Shown here: positions 36,240 through 48,404 of the stretch, in pieces
Numbering within the stretch: position 1 is the first letter of the stretch
How the letters are laid out: every line of letters starts with the position of its first letter
Assembly: GCA_038501625.1 (NCBI GenBank)
Contig: JAZAYU010000909.1
Location: 60,565-124,564, forward strand
Reading direction: 5' to 3'
DNA length: 64,000 nt
DNA from: Corbicula japonica
Taxonomy: Eukaryota > Mollusca > Bivalvia > Venerida > Cyrenidae
The notes under the pieces: model-generated
Databases searched by the model: none
Seen by the model: only the letters and a program-made list of their open reading frames with translations
Told to the model about the DNA's origin: nothing
Translations under genes and position numbers: made by a program

Positions 36240-36845
36240 ATACTGAAAACTTAACACAAACTGAGCATTATAAAAAACAACAAACCTATACTGGACACCA
36301 AACACAAATAAGCTTTAAAAACAACAAACAGATGCTGGACACCAAACACTACAAGGCTTTAAAAACAACAAACAGATACTGGACACCAAACACTACTAGG
36401 CTTTAAAAACAACAAACAAATACTGGACAACAAACACAAATAGGATTTAAAAACAGCAAAAAGATACTGGACACCAAACACAAATGTGCTTTAAAAACAA
36501 CAAACATATACTGGACACCAAAAACAAATAGGCTTTAAAAACAACAAACAGATACTGGACACCAAACTCAAATAGGCTTTAAAAACAACAAATAGATACT
36601 GGATACCAAACACAAATAGGCTTTAAAAACAACAAACAGATACTGGACACCAAACACAAATAGGCTATAAAAACAAAAAACAGATACTGGACACCAAACA
36701 CTACTAGGCTTTAAAAGAAACAAACAGATACTGGACTCCAAACCCAAATAGGCGTTAAAAACAACAAACGGATACTGGTCACCAAAAACATATAGGCTTT
36801 TAAAACAAAAAAACAGATACTGGACACCAAACACTTCTTGGCTTT
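36240..36845. repeat. 44-bp minisatellite, about 13 units
   Basis: Unit GGCTTTAAAAACAACAAACA..ATACTGGACACCAAACAC.A..TA. Exact 44-base steps can be read at GCTTT 36312, 36356 and 36400. One degenerate unit occurs at the same place in U1 and two in U3. The 88-residue minus frame across it is an artefact, because 44 is not a multiple of three. Confidence 0.9.
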
Positions 36846-37354
36846 AAAAAATTAGTTTACCGAGTTACATTGAAATGTCATATACTTTTCGAGATCTGTC
36901 AATAATTTGCACTTGAATGAGAACTGTTTTGCCGATATGGCTTGTCTCATAAATATTTTTATGAACCGTTGTAAATTACAACATATGTCAGAAATCTGCA
37001 TGAAAACTGTCTTAATGGTTAACAAAGGTATCCACAAGCTACGAAAGACATCGTTTACCACATTAACTGTGAGGCACAATCTAGTTTTGCTTTGCCGTCT
37101 TATAGAATATGAGGAGAAGAAACTTTGGACAGGGACTCGATATACATTTATAAAATAAGAGCCGATTGTACATCGTAACCAGAAATGGAAAGGTGAGTTT
37201 ATGTAAGTTTCCGAATAAATGTATATTTTAGGCCTATTTCTGTAGGCCTGAAACGATACGGAATGAAAATTTTTGTACTTTCTCGTAAAATTTAATTCAT
37301 TTACCACTATGAGGGAAAACTGCAAAGTAACCAAACTTTGCTGATGTTAAAGCT

Positions 37355-37486
37355 TCAAGGTTTTAAAATTGAGCTTGGAAACCAGTCTCAAACCTCAAGC
37401 ATCTAATTGGCAGAAATGGCGACCAATCAGCTAATCAGCTGCTTGAGATTTAAGACTAGTTTCAATTCTCAGTTTTATCACCTTGG
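37355..37486. mobile_element. Hairpin MITE, CCAAGGTT family
   Basis: Same architecture as at 33031: TCAAGGTTTTAAAATTGAG at one end, CTCAGTTTTATCACCTTGG at the other, AGTCTCAAACCTCAAGCA and TGCTTGAGATTTAAGACT inside. Confidence 0.65.
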
Positions 37487-39416
37487 GACAAGATAACTAT
37501 GTAATTCGTTATAGCGTTTCTTCAAATCCCTACAGTTAAAGACCGATTTTAAGTTTTCATGACGGATTTTCTTCTTGATAAATAACTGTTTTCTGTCGTT
37601 TTAATAATTTGAATATTGTTTAGCAATTCCTTGCTAAAGAGTTTTATATTTTATATCTTATGTCACTTTACAGTAATATAAACGTATTAGATTTCAAAAT
37701 TAGCGTACATGTATAATGTGCGTCCGTAAGTCGTCCATCGGGTGTCCGTCTATCGTTCGTTGATCGACTATTGTGCGTGACCTTTACGTTTATATTACCG
37801 TATCTCTTTATTTTAATTGCCCTTTCTAAGGCAGACATGTTAGGTCAATACTTTTACATAATTATTTTATCAGGATGATTTTCGGAAAAACTAACAAAAA
37901 ACTACACAATGTCATACACGTTTCATTGGCAATCAGAAAGGCGTTCAGTCTCGAAGAAATATAATATACATTCTGGAATACTGCATTGTAGATATCCCGG
38001 TGGTAAAATTAGAGTGATATTACACATTCTCCCTGTTGTAATTTTAATCAGATAGTCCGAGCAGTTTTACAGACTGTCAGGCAATTTGTGAAGATTGATC
38101 ATTTTCATTCTTGTGCATTAGATATTACGCCTTGTGTGATTTTATTGGATGAAAAATCATCAGCGAGGACTGAACAGGCATTTTTGTTCAGAAGCGATGC
38201 CACAGTGCTGTTTTACTGTAGAGAAGACTGATGCAGCAATTAGCAGATCCATCTGTCATTTGTCAGTTCTCATCAGGCTATCTAAAGTAGAACTGTTGTA
38301 AAAACCTCTCATTTGGAATTCAGATTGTGTAGGTCTATTAAAACATGCTTAAAACGTGAAATTGTTTGCAAAAATTAAATTCCTCTTACAAAGAACAGCT
38401 TTTAATCATACATGTACCAGAAATAAAATATCCTTAATCGAATATATGGAAATATTTTATTTCGAATATTACAATATCTTTAATCAAATATTAGGAAATA
38501 TAATATTTCATTTGGAATTCAGATTATATAGGTTTATTAAAACATGCTTAAAACGTGAAATTGTTTGCAAAAATTAAATTCTTCTTAAAAAAACATCTTT
38601 TACTCATATATGTACGAGAAATAAAATATCCTTATTCGAATATAAGTAAAACTCCACAACATTCTTACCACAATTCATCAATGTTACATTAAAATATTCT
38701 TGAATTTATATAAATTAAGTAGAAGTGCTGTTACCAGCGATTTTTTTCCTCCACCTTTAAAGCGCGCACACTTCTCCGTGGGTTATTCGTCAGACTAGGG
38801 GATGAAACGCACGGTCTGAGGGTAAGTTAGTGATTTGCATAAACTTTTCCAGGTCCAGTAAAAATGGAGGACATAATGTTTGACTCTGGTAAGCATGAAA
38901 ACAATCTTTTAAGAATTGTGAATTCACAAGTTTACTTTTTGCAGGATTTTAAGAACATCTTTCCTGTGTGCCTGTCATTACATGTAAATTATCTTTCATG
39001 AAGAAAAGTGTAATTAAGTTTGGAGCATCTGTTATTCAACTCGAATCAACTAAACAAATAAAGGTGATAAGTCCTTAAATGATGCGGCATCATTAAGTGC
39101 CTATATTGTCAAGAATGATACACTTGTGAAAATAAAGAAACTAATGGAACTCAAATCATTTATATAGTACTGGCTTTAAGACGCGCACCATTTTAATGCA
39201 TAACCAAAAAAAAAACAACTACAAAATTGAACTGAACTAACTTTTAACTAAAAATAGAAATTTTAGTCATATATACATAGAATGCATAGTGTAGAAATAA
39301 CAAATATTTCATTAAAAATCTTGATATAATTGCATAACTTTGAAATCCAAAAAATTCACAAATCAGAAAGAATTGTAGATCTGAATATGTTTGTCCAAAT
39401 GTGGTTTACTCCATGT

Positions 39417-40819
39417 ATACGAGGAATGATCCAAAATAACGTAGACTTTTGTTATAGTTTTTACATTATTCAAAATACCACAAATAAAATCACACGAGAT
39501 TTAATCGGAATATGTCCTGCATATTTTTACAAAATATCAGCAAAATTCAACATCACGTTAAAAAATTATTAAAAATTAAAATCATACACCAAGCGCTATC
39601 CGGCGGACGTCAAATTAAATCTCTCAACGTCAACGACGTTAATTCACGGGCGCAGCGTTAGCAAAGCGGCGTATGTTCAAAGTTTCTTTAAATAAACCCC
39701 GTCTCTGGAATGCGATGCCGGGGAACCCATTGATCGAACATAGCAGTGTTTCATTGCTGGTCAAAGCCTCGCAAGTGGTTATTAGGGGATCAAGAAATTG
39801 GTCTCTTCTCGCTGTACCGCCTAAGAAACGACCGGCAATGCAATACCCACAGTATCTCGGTTCTTTAGCAACGGGCGTTTACCTGTTAAAAAATAATTCA
39901 TTACAAGTATGTATTTGTTCTAATATAACAAGTCTTTGGGTTGTGGACTGTAGCTGTTTACTAAAGTGTAATAAAAATAGATAACTTATTTAAAACCTAT
40001 TTGATAATTTATGGCTTCTTATTGATTCAAGTACCAAACAAAAACATATTTTGAAAAACGAAATTGTTAATTAATTATTAACATACCTTTAAAATGTAAT
40101 TTGTTCGGCATATCCGTTGCACATTACCTGGTCCAGTCTAGAACAGCTCGAAAAGCGCCACAATAGTTGAACTTGTGTCCGCTTCAATTGCCTCCCGGCT
40201 TGACGTCACTGTCGCAACGCCGATTTTTTGTCTTTTTTCCTTACCCCAGGCCTATTTAATAGCTCTTCTGACCGTAAAATAAACACAGGTACCACTTAAA
40301 AACTACAGCTCGGCTTACGGAAGTTTTAGTTTACGTCTGCTAAATTATTAAAGCGTTTCAGGATGTGATTTTCAAAGATCATGGCGGAATTTTATAATAG
40401 CGCGTACTTCCGGCTGTTCTGACGACGACATTTCTGACGTTTTCACGTTGGTGATAGCTCTCTTAAATATTGACTGTTTTTAAAACGCAAAGTCCGAATG
40501 ACGTAAAATTTTGGCATGACATCATTCGTATACCGCGCTTTGACGTTGCAAAGTTTGGCTCTTTTACCACTAGTAGTTTTGTTCATATTGACAGGTATAT
40601 GCTTTATAAAGTACACTGGCAATGACGTGCGCCGCCTGCATGTTACCATGGTTATTGAAATAAGCGACGCGCTTTTGAAATCGATTAATTATATTTATAT
40701 TTTAGCTCAATTTGTTGCGCTTGTTTTCTTATTGAACTTAATATATAATTTATTGCAAACGTATTTCAAATTAAGACGCAATAACAAAAGTCTACGTTAT
40801 TTTGGATCATCCCTCGTAT
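39417..40819. mobile_element. 1.4-kb TIR element with 39-bp inverted ends
   Basis: The first 39 bases (ATACGAGGAATGATCCAAAA onward) and the last 39 are inverted copies with one mismatch near the end. The equivalent place in U1 (about 19460-19485) is uninterrupted. Flanks share ATGT, but the exact target duplication is unclear. The interior is less AT-rich than its surroundings and holds two modest open frames. It is too small for a known autonomous transposase gene, so probably non-autonomous. Confidence 0.75.
39673..39904 (+). other. Possible captured coding exon inside the 1.4-kb TIR element
   Basis: The frame from ATG runs about 77 codons with balanced codon use unlike the AT-rich surroundings, ending at a good donor CAA|GTATGT. 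The translation starts MFKVSLNKPRLWNAMPGN and includes PPKKRPAMQYPQYLGSLATG. I do not recognise the family. It might be a host exon carried by the element or an element-specific peptide. No partner exon was found. Confidence 0.3.
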
Positions 40820-40833
40820 GTTCAAATACATAG
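40516..40833 (+). other. 105-codon open frame with two hydrophobic segments
   Basis: ATG-initiated frame with a signal-like or membrane segment (about residues 8-32, LALLPLVVLFILTG) and a second one (about 60-85). It ends by reading through the right inverted terminus, and a donor-like ACAG|GTATAT sits after residue 26. Either a small membrane protein of the element or chance. A short frame MAEFYNSAYFRLF with a strong ATGG context precedes it (about 40381). Confidence 0.2.
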
Positions 40834-41631
40834 ACACAACTTACGGTCAAACATCAGACAGTTTTTCAGATTAGGTTCGACTGAGCCTGCTCATGTACAA
40901 ATTGGTTTAACAATTATTGACTGCATTGATTCAATAAATGGCAAAAATCAAAGTAAGTAAGAAGTCACTTGACATACTTTATATTTCGGAGAAACCTGCA
41001 TATGCGGGATTTTAGATGAGATTTTCATCGTAGTCCCGAGGGTTTGAATTTTTAACAGAAAAAAATGTCATTTATTGATTAGTTGTTTTTGTCATTAGAA
41101 CATTTTTGTGATTATTTCATCCCTCGGGCGTTTCTTTTTTATAAATTATTACCTCATACCATCTGCTAACCTCACCAGATTATCGCCGGATCATGTCAAT
41201 TGAAAGTGCTTTAACTCGTTATCACGACGTTTCTGTGGTGTTAATTACTTCTAAGAAACTAAATATTATTTTAGGTTGTTCTCCTTTGTGAAAAAAATCA
41301 TCTGCGTGCATATTTATGTTTTCCGTTATGACCTTGATAATTACTGATTATTTGTTCTTTAACCATTTTACATAAAAAAGACATATCGATAATCAACTAG
41401 GCCTAAGCAAAACGTAATTGGCATTTACTTAGCGTGATGATTTGTGGAGACTTTAAAAAAAAACAACAACTCGAGATCGCTTTAAAAGATAAAGGACAGC
41501 AGTTCTTCATAATTATTATCCCTTTTAAAAGTAGCATCACACTTTTTCAAGTGATATAGATTCACAGTGTATTTATTACATTCTACAGTTTTTATTGTTC
41601 TTGAATGTTTAACCATGACCAGATTTCATTT

Positions 41632-41872
41632 GGGGCGCGTCACGGGAAAAGGTACCTTCGGACAGTTGACGTCAATATTTGAAATGACGTCATAAATTTG
41701 AGCAGACGACATTATTTATTATGCATCTCAATGTAAAAATACCATTTTCTTGTCAACATGTGTAACAAAATCACATTTTAGTTGATTCATAGTTGTAAGT
41801 TCTTTCAAAATTTAGTAAAAACTAAAATATCACTAAAAATGACCGAATGTACCTTTTCCCGTGACGTGCCCC
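41632..41872. mobile_element. 241-bp MITE with GGGGCRCGTCACGGGAAAAG ends
   Basis: Near-perfect inverted ends of about 30 bases run from GGGGCGCGTCACGGGAAAAG to CTTTTCCCGTGACGTGCCCC, flanked by ATTT (41628-41631 and 41873-41876). Units U1 (about 20445) and the unit at 29.6 kb carry the empty site ATTTCATTTTC. No coding frame. Confidence 0.8.
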
Positions 41873-42534
41873 ATTTTATATCATTCTTTTCTGATGCTTT
41901 GTTAAATATTCACAATTATCGTAGCTACAGTAGATCCTTTAAATATTCTTCAACTAATGCACTGCTTATATTAAAGAGTTGAATTAGCGGAATAATTCAT
42001 AAAGAGCTTTCTGATCAGGAACCTGCAACAATGGTACGGTGGCTTAAATCAAGGCGGATAATTGCAATGTTTGGTGACATTATATCAAGAAATAAAGGTT
42101 ATTTAGTAAACTTTTGTTAAAATGTTCAAGGTCTAAGTTCTATTAACATGCAATTAAGCGATCTTTTGGCAATCAATTTCATATTTTTATAAAGATGATG
42201 CTAATAAGAGTAATGGTAACCTTGCAAAATCTGTCTATTTAGCCATGGAAAAAAGAAGCAAAACGAACTAATTTTGTAACCAATTCAATCTCACACGTAT
42301 TTCTTATTTTCAGGTTACTATTATTAAGATTATAAACCTAACACTCTACAAATTACTAATTTGACAAACTTGAATTGCACTCATAACATGTAATCATCAT
42401 GCTTTTCTGTTTTTCTATATGTTTTCTTAATACAATGCTTGTAAATTATCCGCCAAAATTGTTACTTGGCGATGGACATGTTTATGTTTTTGCCAATAAA
42501 TATTTTGACTTGACTTGACTTGGTAAAAATACGT

Positions 42535-42650
42535 TCAGTTGTGGGAATCGAACATAAACCATACTACAGAGCCTAGCCTAGCCATATCCGGGCACGCTTT
42601 CGGACATATCTAGCCGGGACAACCCCCAAAAGGGTTGCGCTGCTAACCAT
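42535..42650 (-). repeat. tRNA-like SINE remnant
   Basis: GTGGGAATCGAACAT, GCCTAGCCTAGCCATATCC and GGCACGCTTTCGGAC are in the same order as at 34752. A longer 3' part is kept here: GACAACCCCCAAAAGGGTTG, itself a hairpin. Confidence 0.45.
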
Positions 42651-43379
42651 AATAAACGGGATCGTCATTGCATGGCATCGGTATCCGAGACTCCCATAAA
42701 ATACTGATAGGATATGCGGCGAGATTTTCTACGGCCGTCACACTGCAAATACAGCGATTCTGTGATTCTTGATATTGCCCATTAAAGGAATCAAAGCCGT
42801 ACCATACTGCTCGTAGTCTGTCTGGAATCCTTGCTATGCCATCAATTTTGCTTAAAGCAAGCTAACTCAAAAAGCATTGTTCTTTTCCAATCCAACTGTT
42901 GTTTATCACCCGCCAATGAATACATTGATGCCTATTTTTATATTAAGGACTTTAACGATTTTAAAAATTGGTTTAATGTAATCATAATAAGATAAGTTTT
43001 GTTGGTTCACGAATAAAGGTGTCTTTAGAATAAAATTAATGTTTCATTACACTCATCATAGTTCAGCCTGATTTTTTCTTCGTTTCGGGTCTCAAATAAA
43101 TATGCTTCAACAATACTAAGATGCACATGTACATTGTAACGTGGGTAGATTTCTGTACTTTCGTGTTAAAATAGTGCATTTACTAAAACAGCTCTGTAAT
43201 CGTGGTTATCTACATTTACTCTAGGGCCGAAGTAATTTCTGTAAGTTTAGTTTGGCGGGGAATTTCGCAAACATTAACATGTGAAGCACATTTGCAAAAG
43301 GCGCCGCTTGTTTAATTAAATTTTGTAAGTCAATGTTTTATAATGTGTTGGCATTTTCTGGGCAAAAATTGTAGAACTA

Positions 43380-45400
43380 AGAACGTTACCTATAACTTAA
43401 ATATTCTCTTTCTAAATGTTAAAGAATCAATAGACATATTTCAATTCAACACTTCGCCTATTTTTTTCTGTTAAACAACTGAATAATTTATCAATTCTAC
43501 ATATCTGTTCTCTAGTTGATGCGCTTATAAACTTACATTTATTTGATTATAGGCGTGTTTGTTTGTTTTATGTGTTTGTGAAAGTGAACATACCTTTGCA
43601 CACTACAGTAAACTAATGTTCTTTCTACGCCGATCATAAAACTTTAATTTTAACTTCATACGTGTCGTGCTTGGTGGCTTTCAAAGATTCGTTTCCTCTA
43701 TTTACCTCATTTTCATTTAAAATGAAGTCTTACATGAACACACATGCAGGTTTATTCAAGATGCCACGAACATGAGAAAAAACGATGTACGAATAGTCGA
43801 TTAATTTGAAGCTTCCGATTCCAACAAAAGTTACCGACTGTTTTTCTTTTTAAAATTGACGATTATTTTTACTATAAAAAGCATGCATTTAAACTATTTA
43901 CAGACGTGTACAAATCTATCTTAGTGTTGTCTAGAAGTCACAAAAGTGACAGTCACTGTGCTACTACTGTGGTATGGCAACGCACATTATTGTAAAATTA
44001 ACCATAAAGTCTTATCAATACACAGTTTTTATTATAATTGTTTGTTGTTTTGTGTTTTTAAATATAATACTAATGTAAAAAGAATAATTTTTTATCGAAT
44101 ATCTTCGTTCATACCCGATCAGTGGACATAAAGTCGGTCGGGGTCCAAGCACTTCGAGTCATGGCGATAGGACAGTATACTACAAAATAATATAGTCTAA
44201 AGTCGTTTAACCCTGCTGTTTTTGTTGATTGTTCTTGGTTTCCATTTTTGTAATTGTGTTATATAAACTTATGTTTTTTATATGAATCACCTTGACTTTG
44301 TTTTGAAGGCTGTGTCTTCCGAGTGTGGCTTTTCAAGAAAATCTTAACAGTTAAACCAGTATGCGAGTTGTCAGTGTTACAGTAAAAGTGGATAACACAG
44401 AAAAAATACACACATAACGGTAAACCGTTCTGTATTGACATCTTCACAAACAAACAAAATTATTGATAAAAGTTCACAAATCTCAAATTTTCAAAATTAG
44501 AATACAATTCCAGCGAATGACAGTTTATAATTACCTTTCTTTGACAAATAGAATTTTGAATTGATTACATTTTAATAAATGAATCACGCTATTTTTTAAT
44601 TTATCAAAATTACTGAAAAGACATGAAAAGCAAAATGATCATATTTCCATAGATAAAGTAATTTAAACGTCCTGGAAAGTGTTTTGTCTCTATCAAGGTA
44701 GCCCAATGTTGTCAGTTTGATTAACTACTGTCATCTTTTTATCATTGTTTATTTCAATGTGCCAATAATGACTTATGCACGGAAAACAGAATATCGGTAT
44801 AAGCCAGAAAGCTGTGTAAATGTATGACTCTGCATATAATGGGCTACATTGGAATTAGTACGGTGTTCCGTTTGGACACTTATTTTTGTTATTTCTTCAC
44901 CTCGATGCATGATAGTGAAGTCACGACGATACGATAGCACGCTGATGAAAACGCAAAGGCACGAGGGTGAAAACACGATTGCACGATGGAACGATGGTGA
45001 AACGCGGTGTAATATCGCGGTTTCATCATCGTACAATCGTGGTTTTACCATCGTGCCATCGTTGTTTTGTCATCGTTGAATCAAATGCCGTCGTTAACAT
45101 TTGTCGAAACATACATTGCGTACAAATATTAAACAACACACACAGTCAATTAATTTTCCGAGTAACGTATAAGTCTTTTCGTCATCTGTCAATTATTTTC
45201 ACTTGAATCAGAACTTGCCTGATTGCCAATCTGGCATGTCTCACAAATACTATGAACCGTTGTAAATTACGACATATGTCAGGAATCGGCATGAAAACTG
45301 TCTTCATGGATAACAAGAGGAATCCGCGAGTTACGAAAGACATCGTTTACTGCAAAAACTGTCAGGCACAATGATTATCTTGCTTTGTGACCGTCTCTTC
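43380..45400. repeat. Array unit U5 (partial, rightmost)
   Basis: Degenerate core (TTATAGGCG near 43550, CTTTGCACACTACA near 43595), then the AATTCCAGCGAATGACAG block (44508) and CAGGAATCGGCATGAAAACTGTC (45282). Similarity ends near 45.4 kb, marking the right edge of the array. Confidence 0.6.
44905..45085. repeat. CACGATGG inverted simple repeat
   Basis: The words CACGATGGAACGATGGTGAAA (left, to about 45003) and TTTCATCATCGT..ATCGTGGTTTTACCATCGTG (right, from about 45022) are inverted copies around GTAATATCGCGG. The two opposed frames across it are artefacts of the symmetry. Confidence 0.65.
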
Positions 45401-48400
45401 CTTGTACCTACTCGAATTGTGTCCTTCAATTCAATATCAATAAGTAAGTAACAAACTTATTGCCATGAGATCGTTATTGTGTCGGGTCATATTTAATCGC
45501 TTATACCCGTCACGTGATATGATGCATTCGTACGACATTCAATATAAAGAAAACATTTTGTGATTCGGAGGAAGAAGCCTTACGATTAAATTTCATCTCT
45601 AACAATTGCATTCAACTAATAGTATAATGCGGAATAAAAATATCCTCTTAAAACTTTGAAATTGAAATATCATGTGCAAATAATAAAATCTGTAAAACAA
45701 ATACCATATTGACACAGAGGTCTAAAAGCCTGATTTGTTGTGAATGTTTGGCTAATTGGTGTAAACGAATTACGAAGGTTGCAAATATCTGTGTATGATG
45801 TCACACTGTATCTGTTTTACAGAATGAATTAGAAACATCAGTTATTAAACGTTATTCGTGAAAAAATAATTACCACAAAATTTCTGTCTGTAAAATTCAA
45901 AATGATGACCACCAAAATTATATTCTACTGACAGCGCTATGCATACTGGGTGATTAGCCCATCTACAGTTGATCACTTTGTTTAACCTTTGTGTGCAAGA
46001 AGTTGCGAAGCACGTGTAAAGGTTTTCATGGAAAATTTAAAACAATTTATTGACAAGCTAGTTATATACAATTATTTAATTCCTGCAACATGTTCTTGCT
46101 AATTTTCTTAACGTTTTTATTCGGAATATTATGTTCGTATGGGCACCCACGTGAAAAATACCAGAGAAAATAAAAAATAATGATATTCCATAGTTTGAAA
46201 ACGCTGGAAAACCATTTTATTGCACAAGGAAAAATCTATAATTCACTGAAAAAATAAAATATACATGTATCATTTGGAACCTTTACTTGTTAGAAAGTTG
46301 TTGATAATTATATTGTTTATCGAAATTGAACATTCTGTTGGAAAAGGAAGACTATTAAAATCAGTAACGAATTATGCAATCGTGAAGCCTGCTTATTTGA
46401 CACGATTCATTTTATAAATTGTTCTGAGAAACTGAACACAGATTTCACCATCATTACAATTGATCAGTAACCGTAAAGAAAATGAATCATGTTTCTTTCA
46501 GACTGAAGTGAATATGACAGAACAATTTAATTTAGTTAAAGATTTAGAAACAACGCATTACATGTAACACCAGATAAGAAGGATAACATATTTATTAATA
46601 AAAACATACATAGTCATATAACTTATAATTGATACATGTAATAGACAATAGTGTAATATTTTGATAATAATTATATTAAATAAATAGACAAATATATTAA
46701 CCAAAACTAGACCTGGTGCAGATATGGGCGAATTAAATATTTTTTCCAGTGATTAATGCACATTAAAAAGATGGCGATATCAAATTGTTAAAACATTTTG
46801 CTTTTAAATCTTATTTAAAAAGCTTGTCCATCAGGTGACTGTCACGTGACTTTCAAACTATCAAAACTCCGCCCCTACATTACAAACCAGACTGGAAATT
46901 ATTGCATATGTCGGCTTATTGGGTCTGTATCTTGTCTTTGAGACGTTTTCTGTCATTGTTATAAATGTTGTGGCTTATTAAATATCAAGAACAAATGTTC
47001 GCAGTGTTGTTTTTGTTAATATCAGAACAGAGAAAAAATAACCTCGTGTATTGAACAGGACGAATGGGAGATAGCAGACTTATAATATGTAAAATCGGAA
47101 ACTACCATAATCATCTTTAATTTCAATGCAAATAAATCTCCAAAATGAAACTTTTAATATGAAGCACATAATCAAGATCTAAACATTTTCTCGCTGCTAT
47201 TATAGTTATATCCATAAAAATCTTAGCCAACCATTTAGGAGTGTACGCTTTCATTAAGCGTTGCTTGAGGTGTGATGTGTTTGGCATTCAGACTATTTTA
47301 GTTCGATAAACAAATTTAATCTAGGTCACACAATGTTCAGTATTTGTTTTCAGCCGCGCGAAACATTTCAGAGATTACATTAAAAATAATCAGAGATTTA
47401 AATTTCTATTATCCACGATTAAGTACGGTGAACAACTCATACATGTAAAGCACACTCCAAAATTAAGACTACTCCAATACATTAAATAACACCTCAAATC
47501 GAATGTCCAGTTCTGAAGTATTTTCCATCCCGAAGGAAAAACCACACTTTTACTTGTATTATAGGACCACATTTTCCATGTCCCAACTTACTATTATAGA
47601 AAGTTTTCACCGTATTTCTTGCTTTTTTAATAGACAATTGTCAATTTCGAACCGTTTTCAAGTTAAACCAGTGCTAACCGTTACATGTACAAGTTAATGC
47701 CATGTGATAATTGTATTGCTTTATTATGATAATGTATTACTCCTTTTGAATACATACGCACTGTTTTGTTCTGTATATACATGCAATTCATTTAAGAATC
47801 ATTACTATATCATTATATGTACTAATAACCCGACGTAAAAGTGTCGTGGATTTAGTTCAAATTAGTTATATGAAAAAAGAAGTCAGTTATAACTGTCTTA
47901 CACTAAATCCACGAAGTCCATTTGTCAGATAATTTAATTCAAGCAAGGCAAGCTGGCTTTCAGATAATGCATCCATTCCCCAACGATAAATATTACATAA
48001 TAATTCGTATGTTTGATTAAATTACGTCATTTCTGTCTGGAAAAGTGCGGACTATTTTTTGCAGAAGTATGATGTTTGTTGGTCAAAGAAACAGGTTAAT
48101 TGACCGCCGATATATACCGTAGAAAGATGCATATAATAAACGGGAAAAACTTCTACGCTTAACACAACATGTGTTTTCGGTGACATTTAGACATTTTAGT
48201 TGTTGCTATATTTGGAAATAACTTACAGTTTTTGATTTCTATAATTTAATCACAACGTAAAGGTGACTTTAAAATATATCGATTTGGATGATTAAGTTTT
48301 GAATAGTTTTCTCACAACCAAGTATCAAACTTAGAAATGATAAAATTTTACTTTTCTTGTTCTGTTTCGTTTGCAATTGATTCTATATTCATAATTTGCT
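45400..48400. other. AT-rich unique-looking DNA, no gene seen
   Basis: No repeat shared with the rest of the window and no convincing exon. A small stem (GTCGTGGATTTAGT near 47845 with ACTAAATCCACGAAG near 47910) is the only structure noted. A GC-box-like CCGCCC and an E-box CACGTG occur near 46835-46875; regulatory meaning is unproven. Confidence 0.4.
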
Positions 48401-48404
48401 TACT

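Larger units (their letters stand above)
35531..43379. repeat. Array unit U4, enlarged by insertions
   Basis: Core at 35732, expanded 44-bp minisatellite, the CATATGTCAGAAATCTGCATG block (36983), hairpin MITE (37355-37486), TTCTGGAATACT block (37968), a 1.4-kb TIR element (39417-40819), the ATCGCCGGATCATGTC block (41183), a 241-bp MITE (41632-41872), AATCAAGGCGGATAATT (42046) and a tRNA-like remnant (about 42535-42650). Without the two insertions it is about 6.2 kb. Confidence 0.7.
14000..45400. repeat. Decayed tandem array of about 5-kb units, interrupted by D copy 2
   Basis: Ordered blocks recur through this interval. The core landmark GGCGAACAACAACATACAATC falls at about 15809, 20936, 31004 and 35732, with a degenerate remnant near 43550. 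That gives spacings of about 5.1, 10.1, 4.7 and 7.8 kb. Other landmarks recur in the same order between cores: AATCAAGGCGGATAATT, the MITE hairpin, TTCTGGAATACT..GATGTCCCGCTGG and ATCGCCGGATCATGTCAATTGAAA. Similarity looks like 75-90%. D copy 2 (22.4-27.6 kb) separates two groups of units. No conserved open frame spans the cores, so these are decayed non-coding duplicates or relics of a lost gene family. Confidence 0.8.

Noticed and set aside
36568..36834. 88-residue minus frame with FGVQYLF repeats
   Set aside because: It lies wholly in the 44-bp minisatellite, whose period is not a multiple of three.
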